Assembly: GCA_963920635.1 (NCBI GenBank)
Contig: OY987308.1
Span: forward strand, 2,422,225 to 2,486,224
From: Pseudeuparius sepicola
Lineage: Eukaryota > Arthropoda > Insecta > Coleoptera > Anthribidae
Length of the DNA: 64,000 nucleotides
Direction of reading: 5' to 3'
Part shown: one piece after another, positions 10,442 through 21,990 of the stretch
Position numbering within the stretch: the stretch's first letter is position 1
How the letters are laid out: each line of letters begins with the position of its first letter
Program-made: the position numbers and the translations under genes
Notes under the pieces: generated by a model
The model's input: the letters and a program-made list of their open reading frames with translations, nothing else
Told to the model about the DNA's origin: nothing
The model's database searches: none

Positions 10442-12398
10442 AAATGCTTGCCGGTACATCAACTTTGTGTCAAACATAATAGAATTTTAAAGCGTTAATA
10501 TAATTTTCTTTTGAAAAAGACATATTCTTATCAATATTTTTTAGTAATAATAAAAAGTTAATAAAATTATGGAATGATACTCGTATATTATGTTGTATAG
10601 CTAGTGATATAAAATAGTTTTTACGAAGTAATGACTTTTTAAAATTTTAAGAAATTTTATAAATAGGAAATAGGCGCTTATGTAACATTAAAATAGAAAC
10701 GACTTTTTCAAGTTAAACGTTTTGAAATTGTAACAAATAAGCCAATTTTTAGGGATTGTATTTTTTAAATGTAATTTTTGACAGATAGCGAAAGTCACGT
10801 GACCACGTTTGAGTCGGTTATTTTTCCTTGTTTTTAATCGAAAGGTAACCCCAAAGTTAACTGCATATGTGTTCTATTATTATCCGTTAATAAAAAAAAT
10901 ATGTTTAAATTAATAAAAAGATACATTTTGCACCATCTTCATTTTTTCCAAAAAGGTTTTTTGGTTATAACTTTTGTTTGACGTTCGATTGTTTTTTTCC
11001 AAACGACATTACATTGTTTGGAAAAAACTGCAACAAACTGGTTTTTAAATCATTAATTTGCCTCAAAAAATACAGAAGATGTTCTTTCGCATCAATATAT
11101 CGTTTTCTTTTTTCATTTTTTATTTTCGAGATATGTATTTATCTTAATTATTGCGTTACCTAAAATGTGTGTTTGAATGTAGTGTTAATGCAAACGAAGA
11201 AACACCTTATGTACACATAAAAGACCATGTTTCATTTCATTGAAAAAACTAAACACAATTTTGCAGAACTTTTAAGCCAGCAATACACTATACCTACAGA
11301 AAACGTGCCGAATCACATTCTTTAACTAAAGATATGCCTTTAACAGTAAAAAACACAGTAGACATTCAAGTGACCTTGAAAACGTCGTCTGCCTACAAGT
11401 GAAAACGTGCGTCTTACATTACACCTCATAATATGCTTCAACTTTTATGTGATTTTCGTTTTTGAGATATTTATAATAGCTGCATTTATTAAAATGGAAC
11501 ACCCGGTATAGAGAATTTTCGGCATACCTATACATATAGAGACATAGACATAAATCCCCCTAATGTCAGTTTATATGCTAACGATTGTGTTTTCCTCACG
11601 AAAAATACATAACGGCGACATAACTATAAGAACAACAGTACCCAACCCACACGTATAAATAATGCAAAGTCAACTAAAGCAGTTTTTAGTGCCGCCGTGT
11701 ACCTTTTAAGCTAAAAATCAATTAACCATTGCTAAAAAGAGAGGGGTTAAAATCACAGATCGGAGTCTTTGAGCTACGAGGGTCTCCCGAATATACCTCT
11801 TGAAGTTTTATATTATTTTAATATTAAAAATTCGCAATTCATAGTATATAATAATATGGAAGTAATACAAAAACATAAAAAAGTAATCGGAAAGCTTAGT
11901 TGATTAAATATTATATCGCCAAAACGTAAAATTGATCATATGAACATAATATATGTAATTATTAAACTGGACCTGTAACAACAGCGTCAACCGTTCATCG
12001 ATCGTCTGTTTTTCGCGCCATCTGATAAATAATAGCCACACTTTTGCATTCCCGCTGCATAATTTAAGGGGTATTTTGCCTATGTTTTTTATTTACAACA
12101 AGACTGGATAATTACAATGTTTATTACCGTGTTTTCGTTCCGAGCATATTCCGAAACCTATGCCAATCTTAACGAAGGTAAAATTCCGGCTCAAGAGACA
12201 AAATAGACGAATTTATGCCGGCATAAAGTTTGAAATTCAAAAAAAAATCTCGCCCATAACTTTTAAACTAGTGTCATTAGTATCTATGGATATTTTAAAA
12301 ATACCCGTGTTTTTTGTAATCCTTTGAAATTCGTTACTTTTTCCAGCTAGTTGGAAATAAAAATACATTGATACAGGCAACCAAACATACAATGGCGA

Positions 12399-12563
12399 GC
12401 CCCCCCTTAAGCTCCGATCAACCCTTTGAAAGGTTTTTGGACTTGGCAATGTTCGAGCTGGAAATCTTTCAGCATAAAGTCTTCTTGCCTTCGAAGAGTT
12501 AAACCGCGCTTCACCATAAATTAAATGAATATCAGCATATTCTGCGTAAGAATATTCTTCCAT
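12399..12563 (-). pseudogene. Element Q transposase, N-terminal piece 1
   Basis: The frame starts MEEYSYAEYADIHLIYGEARFNS and continues to RVDRSLRGGS. The pattern (Y..AEYADIH.IYG...N...A...Y..RFP.R..P....F.R....LR..GS) is the N-terminal helix-turn-helix region seen in many insect mariner-type transposases (the DUF4817-like domain). The continuation lies at 9046-9290. No GT follows the break, so an insertion explains the gap better than an intron. Confidence 0.7.
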
Positions 12564-13262
12564 TTTTAAAATTTATTTTTTACTTGAAGGCGGTTTTGAC
12601 AAGTTCCGTCAATAGTAGGTAATTCATTAAACAATAACCACCTGATTTTTACCTAATTGTGTTTAGCATTAGTAACTTTTGAGTGTTATACAAAAACTTA
12701 ATTTTTTCGAAAACGGCTCATTTGGTCGAAAGAAATGAAGAGTACCTTTTTTAAAGAGCAATGACCAAAGTATTTAAAAAAACAGTTTTCAGCTCTGTAA
12801 AATGACACCTGTCAAAAATTTGGCCCAACGAGTGTGGTGGCAAGTCCGTTCCTGACTTCCCTGACGATGTGAAACATCTACGGTAGTATGGTTTTATGAG
12901 TCTTTATGGCCAACATAAACTATTAAAATTTCATTAAATTATACAAGTCGGTTCAAAAGTTAGAGCCAAAAAAGTAAATCGCTAAGTACTCTTTTGGGGC
13001 CCTGTATCTCCGTTAAGGGGCACAGTAGGAATTTTTTTCCTTTGACAAACTAGGGTTATTTTGACCTCCCCTGTATGCTTCCGAGAGATTAGGAGGTACT
13101 TACCGGACACCCTGTATAGCTTAGCGAAGCTATATATATGTCTGTGGTATAACACAAGGTTGGATCATTTTGTTTAACAGTCGAGATACAGCAGTGGTAA
13201 CGAGTTAAAGTTTATCAGAGTTGTCTACCATTTTTATAAACACAGCGTGGCAAGCGGCGTAC

Positions 13263-13980
13263 CAAGGGCGTATTCAATGGGGGGGTACAGGGGGTAATTA
13301 CGCCCCCCCCCCAAGCCCATCAAATGTCCAATTTCTCAACTCTATATTTAGGTAAATTTAGTCAAGAGTCTGACGAAGTAATAAAAATTAAATTGCAAGG
13401 AGAGTTAGATTTATGGCAAAAAAACATGTAGAGTCGACAACAATATTTGTGATATCCTTACAAGTTATAAAGACTGTGATGAAGACATATTTCCTACTAT
13501 AAAAAAATTCTATACATATTAATTGTTCTGCCAATTAGTGTTGCGTCAACAGAACGAAGCTTTTCTTCATTGAAAAGACTGAAAACCTGGTTACGCTCCA
13601 CTATGGGCGAAGAGCGATTAGTAGGATTGGCACTGCTATTTACCCATAGAGAAATCAATGTAGATGTTTCACGGGTTATTGAGCGATACGCCAAAAAAAC
13701 AAAAAGAAAAATTGATTTCATGTTATAATAGATAACTATATTCCTATTCCTATAATCCATGGTGACATGGATGTGAATTTTAAGAGTTTTATATGCTTTT
13801 AAAGAATTTTATTTATTTTTAAAAATATTTTTATACCTATAATGTTTTGTATTTTTTTATGTAGGTAATAAAATACCACCATATTCAGTTAAAATTGCTT
13901 TTACGAACGCACCAAACCCCAAATGCTAAAAAATTTTTTTATATTACCCCTCCCAAGGCGAAATCCTGGATACGCCCTTG
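13263..13980 (+). mobile_element. hAT element 2, non-autonomous (718 bp)
   Basis: Termini CAAGGGCGTATTCA and TGGATACGCCCTTG are inverted and flanked by a perfect 8-bp duplication, CGGCGTAC (13255-13262 and 13981-13988), as expected for hAT. A G/C homopolymer follows the left end. A remnant of the transposase C-terminus is inside. It is nested in S1. Confidence 0.85.
13466..13728 (+). pseudogene. hAT transposase C-terminal dimerisation domain
   Basis: The plus strand reads LPISVASTERSFSSLKRLKTWLRS, then TMGEERLVGLALLFTHREIN, and ends at TAA. The core pattern (A.TERSFS.LKRLK..LR..M..ERL.GLALL) is the hAT family dimerisation domain. An upstream stretch (CDEDIFPTIKK) is in a different frame across an A7 run, so at least one frameshift is present. 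Only the last 80 or so residues of a transposase of about 600 residues survive. Confidence 0.85.
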
Positions 13981-14241
13981 CGGCGTACTTGTACCAAAGT
14001 CTAGTAGTTCTCTAGACTTTGCTTGTACTTCAGACGGCTCAAACGAAACTGACTGAAATGTTGACATGGTGAAGACATTACACAAATCGCATGCGCACTA
14101 GCCATTATCAAATAACCTTCTTATTTGCTACAGGTAGGTTCCTATTTGTAGCTATTTGTGTCGAATAAGAGCCGATTTGTGACAAATAGGGTCTTCATTT
14201 ACCGCTAATAGAATATCTTAACAAGATAAACCTATTTGTCT

Positions 14242-15332
14242 CACGGGCGTAGCCAGGATTTAGTTTTGGGGGGGGGGGGGTTTAGTTTGAGAAGTAAATA
14301 AAACAACAAAAATATACTTACATGAAATTTAATATCTATATATTCATCCGAAAAACTACGACATATTTATAAAGTTCTTAACTTTAAATGAAATGGATAA
14401 ATTAATTTCGTTCCTCTGCGCTAAATCTAAAACCATTAAAGAAGAAATCTTCGGCTTTTTCTTTTAAATATATCCACTACTTCATCTGCATGAATTTCTG
14501 TTCCATAGTGAATGTTCATTAGAGCCAAACCATTAAGTCTGTTTTCACTTGTAGTGTTTCGTAAATAGTTTTTCAGTCTCCTTAGGCTCGAGAAAGACCT
14601 TTCTGGGGTAGCAGTGGATACAGGAATGGTAGCCAAGATTTGTAGTAATGTGTAAATATTAGGATAAAGGTTTTTATCGCACATATCTAGGCATTCCAAA
14701 CTAGATTTCGGGGTAGGCAGTCTTCTTATCAGCATGCAAGGTAGCTGAAGCTTTGATAGCTAAATCCAAATTTGTTTCTTTATTAGAAACTCCTTGACCT
14801 TGACTACACCACTTTTTCCAGTAGTCCATACCTTTAGGTTTATCACCCTTCCTTTTTTCCCCTCCATTTTTCGACAGTAATAATGATTCACGTATCTATC
14901 CTTAACAAGGTCATCGAATAACAGCGCACTAAAATTACTCACTTACACGGTACACTTAATTCTCTTCACTATTCGTTCACCACTTTTTCATTTTTATTCG
15001 CTTCGAGTTCGCATGGAACAATACTGCCGTAAGCGCGGTCACGCGCCGCGGCGCCGCTTATATAGCAGCCCAGTAGCCGTCCAGAAACTTCCACGAACTT
15101 CCACAAAGTTCCGCTCATTTCGACCTAGGGGCGTGGCGAATAATCGAGAAACAACGCAAAGTGTCCCTACAATACAAAATAGTTCGGCTGCAACTGCGTC
15201 TGCCTCTCGTCAAAAGATGGCGCTAGGCGCTACTATTACTACATAATATATTCGGTATAATATTAGGTAATATTTTGCTTATTTCGGGGGGGGGTTTGAA
15301 CCCCCGAAACCCCCCCCTTGGCTACGCCCGTG
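14242..15332 (-). mobile_element. hAT element 1, copy 1 (1,091 bp)
   Basis: Termini CACGGGCGTAGCCAGGATTT and TTGGCTACGCCCGTG are flanked by a perfect 8-bp duplication, ATTTGTCT (14234-14241 and 15333-15340). Long G/C runs lie just inside each end. It carries remnants of both the N-terminal and C-terminal transposase parts joined by an internal deletion. Near-identical copies at 35837-36958 and 50582-51706 indicate recent activity of a non-autonomous family. It is inserted in S1. Confidence 0.9.
14436..14942 (-). pseudogene. Internally deleted hAT transposase, copy 1
   Basis: The C-terminal part (14436-14735) reads ...NLYPNIYTLLQILATIPVST, then ATPERSFSSLRRLKNYLR, then ENRLNGLALMNIHYGTEI: the hAT dimerisation domain as found in ZMYM1-like hAT proteins. 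Upstream (14760-14942) is a short N-terminal piece in a different frame. A 1-bp difference relative to the copy at 51040-51282 shifts its frame. The catalytic RNase H-like domain is absent, so the protein cannot transpose the element. Confidence 0.8.
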
Positions 15333-15587
15333 ATTTGTCTCAAATAGAGAGTTTGCTCCCACAAATAAGGACTTATTTGTAGCAAATAGGTTCGTTTTTT
15401 TTACATTAACCCCAATTAGATATCTATTTGTGGCAGCAAAATGATTTTAGCAAGAAGTTTTTTGCTGCTACAGCAATTTCGGTTATTTGTGGCAAATCGG
15501 TGCTGTGCTGCTACAAATAGAAATCTATTAACCCCAAATCGGTTGGACTCAAATATAAACTTTATTTGGTCCATTTTCATCAGTGTA

Positions 15588-15845
15588 ACTTTATCGTTTT
15601 CTACTTTTCAAGCCCTTTCATTTGATACCCATATTAAGGGGGTTTACAAAAAAATACATTCTCAGCCATCTTGGAGTGGCGGCCATTTTGAAAGTATTAC
15701 AATATTGAGTATTGCGTATTGTATTGTCACCGGAACTAAAGGTGTACGCAAAATTTCAGCTCAATGGGATGGCAGGAAGTCGTTCTAATTCAGCTTGCAA
15801 AATTCGACCCACACGTAACAGGGCAATAAGTTAAATAAAAGTTTG
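15588..15845 (+). repeat. Family B repeat, copy 1, right part
   Basis: Continues from 8395 after the S1 insertion. It contains a third TTTCATTTGATACCCATATT block, CCATCTTGGAGTGGCGGCCA, and the 3' region with AATTCAGCTTGCAA, and ends in AGTTAAATAAAAGTTTGTAA. Confidence 0.65.
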
Positions 15846-16090
15846 TAAAAAAGAATTTCGATTGCCTCCAACAATACAGACTAAAATAAAGTGTTTTCCG
15901 CTACATTAAATCGACTCCAAATATGAGAAGATACCACCCTAAACGATTGAAGTCCGCATAATAAATTAAATGGCTTGTAAGTGTGCTTTATTGGGGCAAA
16001 AAAGGCAATTTAAATTCATGAAGGGAGATACAAATATACTTACGAAGCGTTCATATTCCTTTGTGATAAAAATTCTTGAATATGCCATAG
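15846..16090 (+). repeat. Dispersed repeat G, copy 2
   Basis: Direct repeat of 1755-1985, immediately after the end of family B copy 1. The similarity ends near 16075, where AAAATTCTTGAATATGCC replaces the copy 1 sequence. Confidence 0.6.
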
Positions 16091-16649
16091 AAACCCGAGA
16101 TGCGCCTCTCAATAAAATATGATACTGGTTTAGTCGGGAGTATTTTAATAGTTTTGTTATGAATGTCTCATTTTTGCAAGGAAGTTGTGGGTTTTTATCT
16201 CTACATCCAGAGCAATATATATTAACCATTAATAAAAATCTATTAATCTCAGCAAAATATCTGCTTTGAATAGGCCTCAATTAGATCACCTATCTATCTA
16301 TGATTAATAAAAACACTTTGTTAAAAAGGGCTTATATTTGTAATTAATAGACAGATTACATTGTGACTACTAATAACTTAGTAATTTGTCGTTAATATAA
16401 CCTTTATTTCCGGCTAATACATTGCCTTATTATTTTATTCAGAGTAAATAGAAAAACATGCTACGGTTAATAGAAACTTTTATTAAACTTGTTGCAGCGA
16501 ATAGGAAAATATATTAAATGTGCTGTTGCTGTTGATTAGATAGATTTATCTACCTTATGTACCTAACGTACAATATTATTATTATTTTACAGCCGATAAT
16601 CAAAGTTCTCTAGAAAGTATGTATTTTCTGGCCGGTCGGTTAAAAAAAA

Positions 16650-17054
16650 TACAGGGTTATTGCGTTGACTGAAGGTTTAACGGTTATTGGTAATTCGATA
16701 CATTCCTTTGGAGATGTGATAGGGGAGGAGGTAAGGAGCAAATTTAATCCTATATGCATTATGCAAAACTCAATTTTTTTAAATATTTTTGACAACTTTT
16801 TATTTAAAATTTTCCTGTGATCTAAATGTTTCCAGACTTTTTTCATTCCAAACATAAGACCATAGTGTTGGGCAAGTAATCTAGTTGAAAAGTTAAAAAA
16901 AAGTTCTGTAGATATTTTTGTGTCTACTAAGAAAAATTGAAATATCTCAAAAACTATTGAGTTTTGCATAATGTATATTAGGATTAAATCTACTACTTAC
17001 CTCCTCCCCTATCATATCTACAAAGGAATGTATGGAATTACCAATAACCCTGTA
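16650..17054. repeat. Inverted-repeat MITE M inside S2
   Basis: Arms of about 120 bp begin TACAGGGTTATTGGTAATTC (reconstructed from the right arm) and contain GATAGGGGAGGAGGTAAG. The middle also has an AACTCAATTTTT/TATTGAGTTTTGCAT inverted pair. The left arm is interrupted by a 27-bp insertion (see 16663-16682). Confidence 0.75.
16663..16682 (+). mobile_element. 20-bp micro-remnant of family A with 7-bp duplication
   Basis: The 20 bp CGTTGACTGAAGGTTTAACG is flanked by GTTATTG on both sides (16656-16662 and 16683-16689). Its first 18 bp equal the left terminus of element A at 30395. Its last 4 bp (AACG) equal the A right terminus. The uninterrupted sequence is preserved in the opposite arm of MITE M, which shows that the 27 bp are an insertion. 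Confidence 0.8.
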
Positions 17055-17167
17055 TATTGTAGTACATTACTCGATCGACAACATTACAGGCGGAAGGACA
17101 ACTATCACAGGTTGGCTCGCAACTGAAAACTGAAGGGTAACGCACGGGATAAATGCATAAGAAATGC

Positions 17168-20100
17168 CCAAAACCACCAAACGCATGCGCAAAACCAAGA
17201 AGTAAATAAACTACCTATTTGTACCAGGAAGGTTCATATTTGTGGTTAATAGGGCTTGTTTTGTTACAAATAGTTTCCCTATTTGCGGCAAGTATAATAT
17301 CTTAGCAAAGCTTACCTTTTTGTAATAAATATAAATTTTGCAATAGCAAATAGGTTCATTTATTTTTTCATTTGCCTCAAACAGATATCTGATTGTGACA
17401 ACAAAATGATCTTAGCAAGATAATTTTTGCTGGCGCAGCAAGTTCGACTTTCTGTAGTAAACAGAAATCTTTCAACAACAAATAGATTTTTCTTAGCAAA
17501 ATACTTTATTTGGTCCATTTTCCTCAGTGCACAAAAATGCATGCGCAAAACCAAGAAGTAAATAAACTACCTATTTGTACCAGGAAGGTTCATATTTGTG
17601 GTTAATAGGGCTTGTTTTGTTACAAATAGTTTCCCTATTTGCGGCAAGTAGAATATCTTAGCAGAGCTTATCTTTTTGTAATAAATATACATTTTGCAAT
17701 AGCAAATAGGTTCATTTATTTTTTCATTTGCCTCAAACAGATATCTGATTGTGACAACAAAATGATCTTAGCAAGATAATTTTTGCTGGCGCAGCAAGTT
17801 CGACTTTCTGTAGTAAACAGAAATCTTTCAACAACAAATAGATTTTTCTTAGCAAAATAGTTTATTTGGTCCATTTTCCTCAGTGCACAAAAATGCATGC
17901 GCAAAACCAAGAAGTAAATAAACTACCTATTTGTGCCAGGAAGGTTCATATTTGTGGTTAATAGGGCTTGTTTTGTTACAAATAGTTTCCCTATTTGCGG
18001 CAAGTAGAATATCTTAGCAGAGCTTATCTTTTTGTAATAAATATAAATTTTGCAATAGTAAATAGGTTCATTTATTTTTTTATTTGCCTCAAACAGATAT
18101 CTGATTGTGACAACAAAATGATCTTGGCAAGATAATTTTTGCTGGCGCAGCAAATCGACTTTCTGTAGTAAACAGAAATTTTTTAACAACAAATAGATTT
18201 TTCTTAGCAAAATCCTTTATTTGGTCCATTTTCCTCAGTGCACAAAAATGCATGCGCAAAACCAAGAAGTAAATAAACTACCTATTTGTACCAGGAAGGT
18301 TCATATTTGTGGTTAATAGGGCTTGTTTTGTTACAAATAGTTTCCCTATTTGCGGCAAGTAGAATATCTTAGCAGAGCTTATCTTTTTGTAATAAATATA
18401 CATTTTGCAATAGCAAATAGGTTCATTTATTTTTTCATTTGCCTCAAACAGATATCTGATTGTGACAACAAAATGATCTTAGCAAGATAATTTTTGCTGG
18501 CGCAGCAAGTTCGACTTTCTGTAGTAAACAGAAATCTTTCAACAACAAATAGATTTTTCTTAGCAAAATACTTTATTTGGTCCATTTTCCTCAGTGCACA
18601 AAAATGCATGCGCAAAACCAAGAAGTACCTAAATAAACTACCTATTTGTACCAGGAAGGTTCATATTTGTGGTTAATAGGGCTTGTTTTGTTACAAATAG
18701 TTTCCCTATTTGCGGCAAGTAGAATATCTTAGCAGAGCTTATCTTTTTGTAATAAATATAAATTTTGCAATAGTAAATAGGTTCATTTATTTTTTTATTT
18801 GCCTCAAACAGATATCTGATTGTGACAACAAAATGATCTTAGCAAGATAATTTTTGCTGGCGCAGTAAGTTCGACTTTCTGTAGTAAACAGAAATCTTTC
18901 AACAACAAATAGATTTTTCTTAGCAAAATACTTTATTTGGTCCATTTTCCTCAGTGCACAAAAATGCATGCGCAAAACCAAGAAGTAAATAAACTACCTA
19001 TTTGTACCAGGAAGGTTCATATTTGTGGTTAATAGGGCTTGTTTTGTTACAAATAGTTTCCCTATTTGCGGCAAGTAGAATATCTTAGCAGAGCTTAGCT
19101 TTTTGTAATAAATATAAATTTTGCAATAGTAAATAGGTTCATTTATTTTTTTATTTGCCTCAAACAGATATCTGATTGTGACAACAAAATGATCTTAGCA
19201 AGATAATTTTTGTTGGCGCAGTAAGTTCGACTTTCTGTAGTAAACAGAAATCTTTCAACAACAAATAGATTTTTCTTAGCAAAATACTTTATTTGGTCCA
19301 TTTTCCTCAGTGCACAAAAATGCATGCGCGAAACCAAGAAGTAAATAAACTACCTATTTGTACCAGGAAGGTTCATATTTGTGGTTAATAGGGCTTGTTT
19401 TGTTACAAATAGTGTCCCTATTTGCGGCAAGTAGAATATCTTAGCAGAGCTTAGCTTTTTGTAATAAATATAAATTTTGCAATAGTAAATAGGTTCATTT
19501 ATTTTTTTATTTGCCTCAAACAGATATCTGATTGTGACAACAAAATGATCTTAGCAAGATAATTTTTGCTGGCGCAGTAAGTTCGACTTTCTGTAGTAAA
19601 CAGAAATCTTTCAACAACAAATAGATTTTTCTTAGCAAAATACTTTATTTGGTCCATTTTCCTCAGTGCACAAAAATGCATGCGCATAACCAAGAAGTAA
19701 ATAAACTACCTATTTGTACCAGGAAGGTTCATATTTGTGGTTAATAGGGCTTGTTTTGTTACAAATAGTTTCCCTATTTGCGGCAAGTAGAATATCTTAG
19801 CAGAGCTTATCTTTTTGTAATAAATATAAATTTTGCAATAGTAAATACGTTCATTTATTTTTTTATTTGCCTCAAATAGATATCTGATTGTGACAACAAA
19901 ATGATCTTAGCAAGATCATTTTTGCTGGCGCAGCAAGTTCGACTTTCTGTAGTAAACAGAAATCTTTTAACAACAAATAGATTTTCTTAGCAAAATACTT
20001 TATTTGGTCCATTTTCCTCAGTGCACAAAAATGCATGCGCAAAACCAAGAAGTAAATAAACTACCTATTTGTACCAGGAAGGTTCATATTTGTGGTTAAT

Positions 20101-21797
20101 AGGGCTTGTTTTGTTACAAATAGTTTCCCTATTTGCGGCAAGTAGAATATCTTAGCAGAGCTTATCTTTTTGTAATAAATATAAATTTTGCAATAGTAAA
20201 TAGGTTCATTTATTTTTTTATTTGCCTCAAATAGATATCTGATTGTGACAATAAAATGATCTTAGCAAGATAATTTTTGCTGGCGCAGCAAGTTCGACTT
20301 TCTGTAGTAAACAGAAATCTTTCAACAACAAATAGATTTTTCTTAGCAAAATACTTTATTTGGTCCATTTTCCTCAGTGCACAAAAATGCATGCGCAAAA
20401 CCAAGAAGTAAATAAACTACCTATTTGTACCAGGAAGGTTCATATTTGTGGTTAATAGGGCTTGTTTTGTTACAAATAGTTTCCCTATTTGCGGCAAGTA
20501 GAATATCTTAGCAGAGCTTATCTTTTTGTAATAAATATAAATTTTGCAATAGTAAATAGGTTCATTTATTTTTTTATTTGCCTCAAACAGATATCTGATT
20601 GTGACAACAAAATGATCTTAGCAAGATAATTTTTGCTGGCGCAGTAAGTTCGACTTTCTGTAGTAAACAGAAATCTTTCAACAACAAATAGATTTTTCTT
20701 AGCAAAATACTTTATTTGGTCCATTTTCCTCAGTGCACAAAAATGCATGCGCAAAACCAAGAAGTAAATAAACTACCTATTTGTACCAGGAAGGTTCATA
20801 TTTGTGGTTAATAGGGCTTGTTTTGTTACAAATAGTTTCCCTATTTGCGGCAAGTAGAATATCTTAGCAGAGCTTATCTTTTTGTAATAAATATAAATTT
20901 TGCAATAGTAAATAGGTTCATTTATTTTTTTATTTGCCTCAAACAGATATCTGATTGTGACAACAAAATGATCTTAGCAAGATAATTTTTGCTGGCGCAG
21001 CAAGTTCGACTTTCTGTAGTAAACAGAAATCTTTCAACAACAAATAGATTTTTCTTAGCAAAATACTTTATTTGGTCCATTTTCCTCAGTGCACAAAAAT
21101 GCATGCGCAAAACCAAGAAGTAAATAAACTACCTATTTGTACCAGGAAGGTTAATATTTGTGGTTAATAGGGCTTGTTTTGTTACAAATAGTTTCCCTAT
21201 TTGCGGCAAGTATAATATCTTAGCAAAGCTTACCTTTTTGTAATAAATATAAATTTTGCAATAGTAAATAGGTTCATTTATTTTTTTATTTGCCTCAAAT
21301 AGATATCTGATTGTGACAACAAAATGATCTTAGCAAGATAATTTTTGCTGGCGCAGCAAGTTCGACTTTCTGTAGTAAACAGAAATCTTTCAACAACAAA
21401 TAGATTTTTCCTAGCAAAATACTTTATTTGGTCCATTTTCCTCAGTGCACAAAAATGCATGCGCAAAACCAAGAAGTAAATAAACTACCTATTTGTACCA
21501 GGAAGGTTAATATTTGTGGTTAATAGGGCTTGTTTTGTTACAAATAGTTTCCCTATTTGCGGCAAGTATAATATCTTAGCAAAGCTTACCTTTTTGTAAT
21601 AAATATAAATTTTGCAATAGTAAATAGGTTCATTTATTTTTTTATTTGCCTCAAATAGATATCTGATTGTGACAACAAAATGATCTTAGCAAGATAATTT
21701 TTGCTGGCGCAGCAAGTTCGACTTGCTGTAGTAAACAGAAATCTTTTAACAACAAATAGATTTTTCTTAGCAAAATACTTTTTTGGTCCATTTTAAT
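17168..21797 (+). repeat. Satellite array, 13 units of about 356 bp
   Basis: Units start at about 17168, 17530, 17886, 18241, 18596, 18956, 19312, 19668, 20024, 20380, 20736, 21092 and 21448, each opening with CACAAAAATGCATGCGCAAA and closing with GGTCCATTTTCCTCAGTG. Spacing is 355-356 bp except one unit with 4 extra bases (AAGTACCTAAATAAAC). The unit equals the 3' terminal domain of element S1 (about 14086-14241 plus 15341-15585). A 64-codon minus-strand ORF recurs once per unit but is only a by-product of the repeat. Confidence 0.97.
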
Positions 21798-21990
21798 GGT
21801 TTGAATGATTTTGATTTTTTTAGGGAAATTCACTTTTCTGTTGCCTAATTTATTACCACCCTGTACATACAGGCCCTCTATGTATTTACATAGATCATCG
21901 GCATCTATTTTCGCCTTTTCCCTATCTATAGCGAATTGGCTCCATTTACCAAAATTACTTACTCGGAACTATTAGCCGCCAGTCTGATAT

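Larger units (their letters stand above)
9900..10900. repeat. Diverged copy of foldback element I, split by palindrome D1
   Basis: Segments around 9960-10110 and 10450-10860 resemble parts of element I (26833-28180). An example is AAAGTCACGTGACCACGTTTGAGT near 10790 (AAAGTCACATGACCACGTTT in I). Divergence is high, and the terminal CAGTGTCC ends are not visible. Confidence 0.5.
8927..13114 (-). mobile_element. Element Q, mariner-like, long TIRs
   Basis: The ends read CAGGGTGTCCGGTAAGTACC and its inverse and are flanked by TA. Inverted repeats of about 150 bp match nearly perfectly (8927-9074 and 12957-13114). Inside are two pieces of one transposase N-terminal region on the minus strand, separated by about 3.1 kb of unrelated repeat sequence. 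The C-terminal catalytic region is missing, and the reading frame runs straight into the left TIR. It is non-autonomous and is nested inside S1. Confidence 0.75.
8398..15585. mobile_element. Element S1, TA-flanked, CACTGA termini, with nested insertions
   Basis: The left end reads CACTGAGGGAAATTTCTATT. The right end reads CCATTTTCATCAGTG, that is, CACTGATGAAAATGG when inverted. TA flanks both ends (8396-8397 and 15586-15587), and the interrupted family B sequence continues cleanly on either side. The element's own DNA is mainly about 8398-8700 and 13990-15585 (minus the hAT) and is full of short CTATTTGTGG/CAAATAG motifs, like subterminal binding sites. It has no transposase of its own. The TA duplication fits a Tc1/mariner-like mobiliser, but the superfamily is not proven. 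Confidence 0.65.
16208..21797. mobile_element. Element S2, related to S1, with amplified 3' end
   Basis: 16208-16550 is a diverged version of the S1 left end: ATTAACCATTAATAAAAATC corresponds to ATTAGCCACTAATAGAAATC in S1. The right end consists of a satellite array (17168-21797) whose unit is the S1 3' domain. No clean left terminus or TA duplication survives, and the last unit stops within CCATTTT before CAGTG. Confidence 0.6.

Noticed and set aside
9300..12398. An intron in the element Q transposase
   Set aside because: The break after RSLRGGS is followed by GGGCTCGCC rather than GT, and the interval contains other repeats, so insertion is more likely.
15013..15246. 77-codon ORF (repeated at 35968-36201 and partly at 51352) as a gene
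   Set aside because: It lies in the 5' promoter/leader region of the hAT, antisense to its transposase. Its frame is lost in copy 3.
17168..21797. CRISPR array
   Set aside because: Units are 356 bp with no unique spacers, and the genome is eukaryotic.
17360..21833. A family of 60-64 aa minus-strand ORFs (VLRMHFCALRKMDQIKYFA...) repeated in tandem, as a possible peptide gene cluster
   Set aside because: They occur once per satellite unit in fixed phase, several units have lost the frame, and the sequence is the non-coding 3' end of element S1.
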